NCBI GenBank assembly: GCA_023091735.1
Contig: JALKBU010000799.1
Coordinates: 1-24,203 of the forward strand
Source: Trichomonas tenax
Taxonomy: Eukaryota; Parabasalia; Trichomonadida; Trichomonadidae
Length of the DNA: 24,203 nt
Reading direction: 5' to 3'
Below are positions 8,192-16,319 of the stretch, one piece after another. The position numbers and the translations under genes are program-made. How positions within the stretch are numbered: position 1 is the stretch's first letter; each line of letters opens with the position of its first letter. Under the pieces are notes generated by a model that made no database searches, was not told the origin of the DNA, and was given only the letters and a program-made list of their open reading frames with translations.

Positions 8192-11100
8192 ATGGTTCGC
8201 ATTTCTGCCCACCGTAATGGAGAAAATAACTGCGTAGCAATAGCTTTTGAAGGTGACCTCAAGGCCCTCTTGCAGGCTGCTGCTCTTAAACTCGGCATTA
8301 ACGCTACTCGTGCTTTCCTTCCTTCGGGAGCTGAGCTCGAGGATGTTTCCATCCTTGCTAACGATGACCACGTTTACTTCTCTATTGGTGTCGACTTCAT
8401 GCCACCAGCTAAGCTCACAAAGGTTCAGGCTGGAATTGCTCAGGCAATTCAGGTCCCACACCGCCAGAATATGATTTTCTACGTCAACGGCAAGCGCTAC
8501 TGCATCGAGAACCCTGACCCAGAGACAACACTTCTCGAGTGGCTCCGATTGAACGGATACACATCTGTTAAGAAGCCATGCGGCGAAGGTGGCTGCGGTG
8601 GCTGCGCTGTCGCTGTCGCTGAGTACGATAACGTTCGTGGATGCCCACACCACTACGCTGTCAACTCTTGCCTTGTCCCACTTCCATTTGTTGATGGCTG
8701 CTCAATCACAACAGCCGAGGGTGTTGGCCAGCTCTCTCACCTCCACCCAATCCAGAAGGATCTCGCTGAGAACCACGGCACACAGTGCGGTTTCTGCACA
8801 CCAGGCATAATCACAACACTCTATGCTCTCTTCGCTGAGAACCCAGAGCGCACAGTTGAGGAGATCAACGAGGCCCTCGCTACAAACCTTTGCCGCTGCA
8901 CAGGTTACCGCCCAATCTTCGACGTCGCTAAGAGATACGCTATCGACTTCGACAAGTCCACACTCGGCAACATCGTCACAACAGGTAAGGATATCGAGGA
9001 AGTCACAAACGTTATCTCAACACGCGAAAGACCACTCGTTACACCAGATTTCCCAGCTGAACTCATCAACTTCAAGCAGAACCCACTCCTCGTTGCTGGC
9101 CCAGAGTCCACATGGTTCACACCAACAACACTCGAGCAGCTCGAAAAGGCCCGCGTCCTCTACGGCAAGGACCTCAAGTTCGTCAATGGTGCGACAGATC
9201 TTAACTTCAAGAAGCAGTACCGCCCAGGCCTCGTCTTCTCAATCATGTGCGGAACACGCCGTGTTGAGGAGCTCAAGACTATCAAACCAGTCGAAGGTGG
9301 TGTCGAGTTCGGTGCTGGTGTTTCCATCAATGAGTTCGCTGACTACTGGAAGAACTCTGCTCCACTTGACCAGAAGGAGCTCGGCAAGGCCTTCACAAAC
9401 ATCACAAAGCAGTTCGCTAACTACAACGTCCGTAACATCGGTACAATCGGTGGCACACTCTGCGCTGGTGACCCACTTTCCGATCTTTGCCCAATCCTAA
9501 TGACATCCAACTCCGTCTGCACAGTTATCTCACCAAATGGCATCCGCAAGGTCCCAACAACTGAGTTCGTCCTCCACAAGGAGTCTCTTGCTCCATCTGA
9601 GCTCCTCCTCTCCTGCTTCGTCCCATTCCTTACACCAGAGGATCACATCAAGACATACAAGATCTCTCGTCGTCGTGAGGATGCCCAGGCTCTCTGCAAC
9701 ATGGGCTGCTGGGTCAGAATCCACGAAGGCAAGGTCCAGATCTGCAAGATCACAGTCGGTGCTGTCTCTCCAAAGCAGTACATCCCAACAGAAGCCGAGG
9801 AGTTCGCCATCGGCAAGGAGTGGACATACGAGACATACGAGGGCATCCGCGACCGCGTCATCAATCACCTCGAAGTCTCATCCCGTATGGGCCACGCTGA
9901 ACTTCGTACAGACCTCGTTCACGCTATTCTCTACAAGTTCTTCCTTTGGGTTATGGACCGCACAATCGGCCAGGTTCCAGAGAACATCGCTTGCGCCTTC
10001 AACCCAACACCAAGAATCCCACGTAAGTCCAAGCAGGTTTGGGATCAGCGTAAGGAGAAGGTCCTCGGTGACACAAAGATCGCACACGTCTCCGCTTACG
10101 GCCATACAACTGGTGAAGCTCGGTTCGTCTCTGATATCCCGGTTCCAAACAAGTGCGCTTATGCTTATCCAGTATTCTCCACAAACGCTCGTGCTGAGAT
10201 CGATCAGATCGATGCCTCTGCTGCTCTTGCTCTTGAAGGTGTTATCGATTTCGTCTGCGCTAAGGATATCCCAGGTGCCAAGAAGCTCTGCTCCATCCCA
10301 CCAGCCGATGAAGACCTCTTCGCCATCGACACAGTCAACATGTACGGCCAGGTCATTGGTGTCGTCGTTGCTGAGACAGAGAAGCTCGCTATGAAGGGTG
10401 CCAGACTCGTCAAGGTCACATACAGGAACTCTCAGAAGCCAATCGTCACAATCTACGATGCTCTCGAGGCTGCTAAGAACAACAAGGACATTATCATGAT
10501 TGACCACCTTGGCCTCCACAAGGGCAACGTTGCTGATGCCAAGTGCGACTTCGAAGTCAAGGGCAAGTCCTACATCAACAACCAGGAGCACTTCTACCTC
10601 GAGCCAAACTCTGTCCTCGTCGTTCCAAACGGCACAGAAGGCTGGAAGATCTACGTCGCCTGCCAGAACCCAGGTCTCGTCCAGAACGCTGTTGCTTCCG
10701 TTCTCAACGTCCCACGTTCCATGGTCCGTGCTGAGGTCATGAGACTTGGTGGTGGCTTCGGTGGTAAGCAGGATCGTCCACAGTTCTACGCTGCTCAGGC
10801 TGCTATGGCCTCCTACAAGACAGGCCGCCCAGTCCGCCTCGTCATGACACGCCAGGACGATATCGCTACAGCTGGTATGCGCCACGAGTACGTCACAGAC
10901 TACGACATCGGCTGCGACAAGGACTACATGCTCACAAAGGCTGACTTCCTCTACCACTCCAACGCTGGCTGGACAATGGATGTTTCCAGACTCGTTATGG
11001 ATCGTACACTCTACTCCGCTACAGGTGGCTACGCTTGCCCGAACGTCAACGCCTACGGTAACATCTACAGGACAAACAAGCTTTCCTGCACAGCCTTCCG

Positions 11101-12319
11101 TGGCTTCGGTGTTCCACAGTCCCTTCTCGCCATCGAAACAGCTATTGCTCACCTCGCTTACGAAGTTGGCGTCCGCCCAGAAGTCATCAAGGAGAAGAAC
11201 CTCTACCACAAGGGCGACAAGACACTCACAGGCTTCGAACTTCCAGATGAGTCCGTCCGCCGTTGCTGGGAGGCTTGCAAGAATTCTGCTGATTGGGATG
11301 CTCGCGTTGCTGAAGTCCAGGAGTTCAACAGAACACACGTCTACAAGAAGAGAGGTATCGCCATGACACCAGTCGTTTCCACAATGGGCTTCGAGTCCGA
11401 GTTCATGATGAAGGGCCATGCCCTCGTCCAGATCTATGGTGATGGTTCCGTCTCCGTTTCCCACGGTGGTATCGAAATGGGTCAGGGCATCCACACAAAG
11501 ATGCAGATGATCGCCGCTGAAACACTCGGCATCCCAGTATCCAAGGTTAAGATCCTCGCCACACAGACAGACAAGACAGTCAACATGCCACCAACAGCTG
11601 GTTCCACAGGCACAGATCTTCACGGCCGCGCTGTCGAGAACGCTTGCCGCAAGCTCAAGGAGAACCTTGCTGACATCTGGGAGAAGCATCCAGACTGGAC
11701 ATGGGAGCAGGGCTGCGGCTATGCTTACTTCAACAAGTACTGCATGCAAGAGTCCGGCTGGAACAGGATGCCAAACTCTGTCTACGACCACAACACACAC
11801 GAGGGTCGTGAATCTTACTACCTCATCTGGTCCGTCGCCTTCTCAATGGTCGAGCTCGATGTCCTCACAGGCGAGCACGTCCTCCTCCGCACAGATATTG
11901 TCCACGATTGTGGCTCATCCATCAATCCAGGTATCGATATCGGCCAGCTCGAAGGTGGTTTCGTCCAGGGCCAGGGTCTCTACACACTCGAAGAGATGAT
12001 CTGGGCAGAAGATGGCCACATCAGATCTCGTAACGTCACAACATACAAGATCCCAACACTCGACGATATCCCAGACGAGTTCAATGTCACACTCCTTCAG
12101 GACGACTACAACGACATGGGTGTCTACGGCTCTAAGGCCTCCGGTGAAGCCGGCCTCCGCCTTGGCTGCTCAGTCCTCATGGCTCTCCGCGATGCTGTCA
12201 CAGCTGCCCGTGCGCAGTTCGGCGTTAACGAGTGGTTCGACTTCAACTCTCCAGCTACAATCGAAGTCATCCGCCGTAATATTCCAGTCAAGTTCCTTGA
12301 CCCATCCAAGAAAGAATAA
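8192..12319 (+). CDS. Xanthine dehydrogenase-like molybdo-flavoenzyme with N-terminal KHA-like domain
   Basis: A 1375-residue protein, about 40 longer than animal XDH. Residues about 13-66 form a KHA-like (ubiquitin-fold) domain. Next is a plant-type 2Fe-2S domain with C130, C135, C138 and C160, then a helical 2Fe-2S domain with C199, C202, C234 and C236. The FAD domain follows (about 295-490, with NIGTIGGTLCAGDPLSDL at 415-432) and its C-terminal lobe. Two molybdopterin domains (about 630-1375) carry GGGFGGKQ (853-860), AFRGFG (968-973), GIEMGQG (1093-1099) and the catalytic-type Glu in ASGEAG (E1319). Against bovine XDH, Q798, R938, F972, T1059 and E1319 match Q767, R880, F914, T1010 and E1261. 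Q860 replaces E802 and M1058 replaces F1009. The enzyme should be a cytosolic NAD- or O2-linked hydroxylase of purines, aldehydes or N-heterocycles; the substrate is open. Codon bias is extreme (CCA Pro, ACA Thr, CTC, ATC, AAG), as in highly expressed trichomonad genes. The stop overlaps TAAA. Confidence 0.93.
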   Translation: MVRISAHRNGENNCVAIAFEGDLKALLQAAALKLGINATRAFLPSGAELEDVSILANDDHVYFSIGVDFMPPAKLTKVQAGIAQAIQVPHRQNMIFYVNGKRYCIENPDPETTLLEWLRLNGYTSVKKPCGEGGCGGCAVAVAEYDNVRGCPHHYAVNSCLVPLPFVDGCSITTAEGVGQLSHLHPIQKDLAENHGTQCGFCTPGIITTLYALFAENPERTVEEINEALATNLCRCTGYRPIFDVAKRYAIDFDKSTLGNIVTTGKDIEEVTNVISTRERPLVTPDFPAELINFKQNPLLVAGPESTWFTPTTLEQLEKARVLYGKDLKFVNGATDLNFKKQYRPGLVFSIMCGTRRVEELKTIKPVEGGVEFGAGVSINEFADYWKNSAPLDQKELGKAFTNITKQFANYNVRNIGTIGGTLCAGDPLSDLCPILMTSNSVCTVISPNGIRKVPTTEFVLHKESLAPSELLLSCFVPFLTPEDHIKTYKISRRREDAQALCNMGCWVRIHEGKVQICKITVGAVSPKQYIPTEAEEFAIGKEWTYETYEGIRDRVINHLEVSSRMGHAELRTDLVHAILYKFFLWVMDRTIGQVPENIACAFNPTPRIPRKSKQVWDQRKEKVLGDTKIAHVSAYGHTTGEARFVSDIPVPNKCAYAYPVFSTNARAEIDQIDASAALALEGVIDFVCAKDIPGAKKLCSIPPADEDLFAIDTVNMYGQVIGVVVAETEKLAMKGARLVKVTYRNSQKPIVTIYDALEAAKNNKDIIMIDHLGLHKGNVADAKCDFEVKGKSYINNQEHFYLEPNSVLVVPNGTEGWKIYVACQNPGLVQNAVASVLNVPRSMVRAEVMRLGGGFGGKQDRPQFYAAQAAMASYKTGRPVRLVMTRQDDIATAGMRHEYVTDYDIGCDKDYMLTKADFLYHSNAGWTMDVSRLVMDRTLYSATGGYACPNVNAYGNIYRTNKLSCTAFRGFGVPQSLLAIETAIAHLAYEVGVRPEVIKEKNLYHKGDKTLTGFELPDESVRRCWEACKNSADWDARVAEVQEFNRTHVYKKRGIAMTPVVSTMGFESEFMMKGHALVQIYGDGSVSVSHGGIEMGQGIHTKMQMIAAETLGIPVSKVKILATQTDKTVNMPPTAGSTGTDLHGRAVENACRKLKENLADIWEKHPDWTWEQGCGYAYFNKYCMQESGWNRMPNSVYDHNTHEGRESYYLIWSVAFSMVELDVLTGEHVLLRTDIVHDCGSSINPGIDIGQLEGGFVQGQGLYTLEEMIWAEDGHIRSRNVTTYKIPTLDDIPDEFNVTLLQDDYNDMGVYGSKASGEAGLRLGCSVLMALRDAVTAARAQFGVNEWFDFNSPATIEVIRRNIPVKFLDPSKKE

Positions 12320-12323
12320 ATGA

Positions 12324-12740
12324 ATTAAACCACAAACTCTTTTAGCTAAAGAAAATTACCAGATTTTTTCCGAATCGCCATTGTGATGTCTAATATTTCA
12401 TTAAGTTTCCTGAAGCATGATAGAAATAACAAATTTCGATGTTAAATTGAATCATTGCTGTTTTTCAATGAATATCTTTTTGATTTTGAGTAAATGATAT
12501 GATAATCATCACAATAATGATATATATCAATAAAAATATTTGAATATATAGAATTGATCAAACCAAATCATATTACTTTGCATCAGGATAATGAAGTTAT
12601 TGAACAAATACAAAATTAGTCATGTAATAATTATTTGTAAAGTGACAAAAGTCAAAAATATTAAAAACTTTGAAATAACGTTTAAGTTGAAACGCTAATT
12701 TTGTTAAAATCATGCATAGAAATGTCATCAGACGCAATAC
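12324..12740. other. AT-rich spacer between XDH-like and coiled-coil genes
   Basis: No open frame of note. GTCATGTAA (about 12610) and CATGTAAA (12741-12748) resemble half of the TGACATGTAAA motif in its coding-strand orientation relative to the gene at 12773. Confidence 0.5.
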
Positions 12741-12751
12741 CATGTAAATGT

Positions 12752-12758
12752 TCATAAA
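12752..12758 (+). promoter_or_regulatory. Initiator (TCATAAA) of the coiled-coil gene
   Basis: TCATA fits the Inr consensus; predicted +1 at 12754 gives a 19-nt leader to the ATG at 12773. Confidence 0.55.
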
Positions 12759-12772
12759 AGTGCCAGATTTTG

Positions 12773-14449
12773 ATGTCTTTGCACAAAATTTCTAACATAT
12801 TGGAGCAGAATGAGTCCATAATCAACGTAAAGCTTTACTCAGAACAGCTTCGGACCATTCTTAACCAACTTGTCGACATGGTTTCACAGCAAGATCAAAG
12901 AATCGCGAAATTAGAAGTGACAATAAAGCAAAAAGCAGAGAAAGAAGAGCTAGAACCGATCAACAACGTCCTAAGCAACTTCAACGAGTCTTTTGTACGC
13001 GATTTAATTGACCAAACATCGCATAGAATTTCAGAAGCGATTTCAAACACAAACAACGCAATAACAGAGAACGTAGAACAGAAAAACAACGCACTCAAAG
13101 AAAAATTAAAGAAATTAGAAACCACGTTAACAGAGAGATTTAATAATAATGAACAAAATATTGCAATACAAGTACAAAGAATCAACGATCTATCCAAAAA
13201 TTCGCGAATTATGTTCGAGCGCCAAGATGAATTCCAAGGCGGACTCACAGCTCACCATAACAGATTAGTCGCTTTAGAAGGAAAGTCCGAAGATGCGTTA
13301 ATGAAGCGTATCGAAGAACAAAACAACACAATTCTTCAGATCAAGTCGGACACTGAATCAGAAATTAAAACTATCTCTGGAAAGATAAATGATGCAATTG
13401 CATTAATCAACACAGAAAAAGAAAATATGGCATCGAAAGTTAAGGATTTGGATGAAAAGATCATCGATATACAAGGAAAGATCGCTGCTGAAAGCTTAGT
13501 TCAATTAGAATTAAGTGATCCACTCGATGCTTCGATGATTATTCACGCTATACAAAGAAATGACCGAAGAGTCGATTTATTGAACCAATCTTTCATCAAC
13601 ACACAGAATATGTGCACAGAACAAGCGAAATTTTTCAACGGAATTCATCGTTGTTTAGTTGATTTATCAAAAGAAGTTGCTTTACTAGGAAATGACTTAA
13701 ATATTACAAAGGAACAGATCCCTGCATGTGTCAAGAATACAATTCGCGATATTACTAAAATTAAATCGAAAATGGATGCTTTAACAGAAGTTATTAATGC
13801 TACGTATAAAGCAACATCTAATGCACTGACAGATCTCAATGATAGACTCGTTGAAACAGAAGAATTAACAAAGAATCGCACTTCAAATAAAATGGGATTC
13901 AACGACATTATTAACTCACTTGGACGTGCAGGATCTGGCTTCCAGAAGCTTATCGATGAATCTATTAAGTTACAATCGAAAGCAAGCGATATAACGCTTG
14001 AAAAGTCAGAAACTCATGTTGTATCAATTCCTTCTATCAACTTTGGTGAGCAAGCAAGCGTAGAGGCAGATGACAGAGCTACATTCGAAATACAAATGAA
14101 TAAGAAATTTGCTGAATTAATTTCAAGGTTTGAAGCAGAAATATCACAATCCAATGAGTTTAAGAAGGAAATAGCCCTAATTCTCGATAAGAAAGCCGAC
14201 ACAGATACAGTTGATAGAATTATCGAAAAAATAAGGGCTTCCATCAATAATGTCAGAGAAAAAGTCAGCCAAATCAACTCTGCTACGAAGTTGCCTACAC
14301 AAATACAGCCAGAAGTAGAACAAGATCCGCATTATCTGAGATCGAGGAAACTAAAGCCTAACACTGCTCATCCATCACAGACAGCCTTCGGAAAGCCGCT
14401 TCCTCCTCTCCCAACAAGCGCTCAAGCTTACGACATTATTTATAAATAA
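12773..14449 (+). CDS. Long coiled-coil protein, unknown function
   Basis: This 558-residue protein starts at ATG 12773 (an in-frame TTG precedes it but is not needed). No signal peptide or membrane segment. Residues about 20-390 and 420-510 show heptad-like coiled coil, rich in Glu, Lys, Gln, Asn and Ile. The motif LDKKADTDTVDRIIEKIRAS near 470-490 faintly recalls the repeated 'KADK..LESKV' segments of DUF4795/QRICH2-type flagellar coiled-coil proteins, but this is weak. The C-terminal 40 residues are not coiled and include LRSRKLKPN and a proline-rich KPLPPLPTS that could bind an SH3-like or WW partner. A cytoskeletal or flagellar-apparatus role is a guess. Codon use is ordinary AT-rich, unlike the gene before it. 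The stop codon overlaps TAAA. Confidence 0.8.
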   Translation: MSLHKISNILEQNESIINVKLYSEQLRTILNQLVDMVSQQDQRIAKLEVTIKQKAEKEELEPINNVLSNFNESFVRDLIDQTSHRISEAISNTNNAITENVEQKNNALKEKLKKLETTLTERFNNNEQNIAIQVQRINDLSKNSRIMFERQDEFQGGLTAHHNRLVALEGKSEDALMKRIEEQNNTILQIKSDTESEIKTISGKINDAIALINTEKENMASKVKDLDEKIIDIQGKIAAESLVQLELSDPLDASMIIHAIQRNDRRVDLLNQSFINTQNMCTEQAKFFNGIHRCLVDLSKEVALLGNDLNITKEQIPACVKNTIRDITKIKSKMDALTEVINATYKATSNALTDLNDRLVETEELTKNRTSNKMGFNDIINSLGRAGSGFQKLIDESIKLQSKASDITLEKSETHVVSIPSINFGEQASVEADDRATFEIQMNKKFAELISRFEAEISQSNEFKKEIALILDKKADTDTVDRIIEKIRASINNVREKVSQINSATKLPTQIQPEVEQDPHYLRSRKLKPNTAHPSQTAFGKPLPPLPTSAQAYDIIYK

Positions 14450-14760
14450 ATTTGTTTGTTGTTTTTCTATGAATAAATGTCCTAAAATTAAAACCAGCCT
14501 CAATAGGTTTCGCCACTCTAAAGATAACGAGATAAGAATGTAGATTATTATTTTTTTTTCGCAATAAATGAAGAATTTTAAGGCAAGTGTATTTGAAAAT
14601 CGATATAATTATACGAGTTATATCAATCCATAAACTAAATTTTAGGTATTGCCGCTAAATAGAAATTCCGTTAATGAACATGAACGACAAAAACAAATGG
14701 AAGCGAGAAAAAGTTGTAGTTTGTAGATTTTTAAGGAATCTTTAAGGGTTGACTATAGCC
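14450..14760. other. AT-rich intergenic, nothing seen
   Basis: Follows the coiled-coil gene; only short frames and homopolymer runs. Confidence 0.5.
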
Positions 14761-14764
14761 TAAT

Positions 14765-15060
14765 ATCACGTATTGGTGGCTAAAAAACGCAAAAGCTCCA
14801 GGTTTAGGAGCGGTGCGCCTTAATACTCCAATAGCCTCGCTTAGTCAGCGTGGAAAACCATGTTAGGCATTCGAACCAGCAGATCGTCTTCATACGCCAT
14901 GAGGAAAACATATCGGCATAAGCTCCCTGAAATTTTTGCCGCTTAACGGCAACGTGTTGTCGATAACATTTTATTGGCATCATTATGTTTTTGTTGCTAC
15001 TGTGCTTTACAGATTTGATCTTCCCGAAGGTCAGGCTATGCGGCAACTAGGTCGATTCCA
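14765..15060 (-). pseudogene. Decayed coding fragment in a GC-richer island, family unknown
   Basis: A sharply GC-richer island between AT-rich flanks. On the minus strand one frame is open for 80 codons (15046-14804, with a TTG or internal ATG start and the segment GAYADMFSSWRMKTICWF). An overlapping frame reads YVFLMAYEDDLLVRMPNM before a stop. The second reading resembles a real protein core more than the first, and its YxDDLL core recalls polymerase or reverse-transcriptase motifs, but too little remains to name a family. No Initiator is associated. Most likely a broken mobile-element gene or other relic. Confidence 0.35.
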
Positions 15061-15150
15061 GACGATTTAGCGAATTTTGCAAGTTTATGAAAGTTGTCAG
15101 ATATAAAAACAGAAGTAAAGACTTATAAGTAATAAAAGATAAATAACTAT

Positions 15151-15447
15151 TTAGTCTTCAGATTCATCATCACCGCCCTTTTCCTCATCTTCATCACCAG
15201 ATTCCTCCTTCTTGGACTTCTTGCTCTTCTTCTCCTTCTTTGGCTTCTTTTCCTTCTTCTCCTTCTCTGGCTCGTTCTCAGCGGCAGCGGCAGCCTTCTC
15301 ATTCCATTCCTTCTTCTCTTCCTCTGAGAGTTCCTTCCACATCTGTCCTAACTTCTTAGCGATGTCACCGAACTTGAGCTCTGGGTTCTCCTCCTTGACC
15401 TGTTGGCGCTTTTCCTTGCTGAAGAAGATGTAACCGGACTTTGGCAT
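15151..15447 (-). CDS. Single-HMG-box chromatin protein (NHP6/HMGB-like)
   Basis: A 98-residue protein made of one HMG box (residues 1-55) and a low-complexity tail. The box starts PKSGYIFFSKEKRQ, with conserved aromatics and the KFGDIAKKLGQMWKELSEEEK core that forms the L-shaped DNA-bending fold. Residues 56-82 are Lys/Glu repeats (EKKEKKPKKEKKSKK), which may aid nuclear import and DNA contact. The last 15 are acidic (SGDEDEEKGGDDESED), as in HMGB tails. Size and layout match yeast NHP6 (about 93 residues) with an added acidic tail. It should bind and bend DNA non-specifically in the nucleus. Start supported by an Initiator 16 nt upstream; E2F-like palindromes lie further upstream. Confidence 0.93.
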   Translation of the reverse strand: MPKSGYIFFSKEKRQQVKEENPELKFGDIAKKLGQMWKELSEEEKKEWNEKAAAAAENEPEKEKKEKKPKKEKKSKKSKKEESGDEDEEKGGDDESED

Positions 15448-15458
15448 TACTTGCTGGT

Positions 15459-15465
15459 AAAGTGA
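15459..15465 (-). promoter_or_regulatory. Initiator (TCACTTT) of the HMG-box gene
   Basis: Matches Inr; predicted +1 at 15463 with a leader of about 16 nt. Confidence 0.65.
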
Positions 15466-15494
15466 AGTATTATCGTGCTTTCACAAAAAAAATC

Positions 15495-15502
15495 TAACGA
15501 TA
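15495..15502 (+). promoter_or_regulatory. TAACGATA, Myb-recognition-element-like
   Basis: Identical to the MRE-1 core that Myb proteins bind in the T. vaginalis ap65-1 promoter, as I recall it. It lies about 30 bp upstream of the HMG-gene Initiator. A single 8-mer in AT-rich DNA can arise by chance. Confidence 0.35.
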
Positions 15503-15512
15503 CTTTCAATTG

Positions 15513-15549
15513 TTGGCGCCAAAATTCTTTAACATGAAATTGGCGCCAA
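15513..15549. promoter_or_regulatory. Paired TTGGCGCCAA palindromes (E2F-like sites) upstream of the HMG-box gene
   Basis: Perfect palindrome TTGGCGCCAA at 15513-15522 and again at 15540-15549, spaced 27 bp, about 50-85 bp upstream of the HMG-box Initiator. Both continue with extra A, giving the symmetric TTTSSCGC-type site used by E2F/DP factors across eukaryotes. In an AT-rich spacer these GC-rich repeats are conspicuous. S-phase control of a chromatin gene would fit. Confidence 0.55.
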
Positions 15550-15559
15550 ATTTTTTGTC

Positions 15560-16310
15560 TTCTTTTAACACTCTCTTATTAGACCCTATCCGTTCGCATG
15601 ATTAAGTTTTTAGGCTAAAATTGTCAAAAACACATTTTTAGGGCTTGAGAATTAAACGGTGATATCACCTGATTGCGATGAGGTTAGCGTAATCCTCGAT
15701 ACTTTTCGAAAACTTTTGTGTTTGGTAATTTGAGGCTTGTAAAAACGTTTACAATGCCATTCAAAAGCTGAGATTATATATAGTCTATGTATGAGATCTT
15801 CGTTTATAATAACGAAAGTCGAAATATCGATGAAAATAATCTCATGCATTTCGCTTTATAGACTTAAAACATAGCTTATTGGAATCATAGCGATGCCAGA
15901 TTTTCATGAAAATAACAGCAAAGCCGTTCATCATCGAAATCCTGAAATCAAATATCCGTGTTTTGATCTTAAAACTAAATAAATATATTGAACATCAGCA
16001 TGCAAATTTATTTCTCTTCACTAAGTTGTCTTTCTTCGGTAAAATATTTTTCAACATAAAATATATCTTTCTAAAAGACCAAAAACACAGTGATGATATA
16101 TAAGATTCAAGCTGTATGGTATATGTTATTGATATTGCTTGTTAAAGCTGATATTTTGATATGTATTTTAAACATTAGTGAAGAATTGGTTATTTAACAG
16201 CAACTCACTCGTATATAGTTATCAATAAATATCTATTCGATTTAGTTGACCAATATGATAGTATAATAAAATTCTTACAATATCCTTAATTTTTCTATCA
16301 TTTAATGATA
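15560..16310. other. AT-rich intergenic, no gene supported
   Basis: Two 65-codon frames on opposite strands (15652-15849 minus, 15906-16103 plus) have no Initiator and no family resemblance. Near 16295-16315 the sequence CTATCATTTAATGATAG can fold into a 7-bp hairpin just beyond the 3' end of the NAA38-like gene. Confidence 0.45.
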
Positions 16311-16319
16311 GAAAATCCC

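Noticed and set aside
9878..11800. 640-codon open frame antisense to the XDH-like gene, and many shorter frames in other registers across 8165-12323
   Set aside because: They arise from the strong codon bias of the sense gene, which removes stops on the other strand. Products are low-complexity and have no family resemblance.
14865..14905. GGTTCGAAT on the minus strand, resembling a tRNA T-loop
   Set aside because: The flanking 5-bp stems do not pair and no D arm or anticodon arm lies at the right distance.
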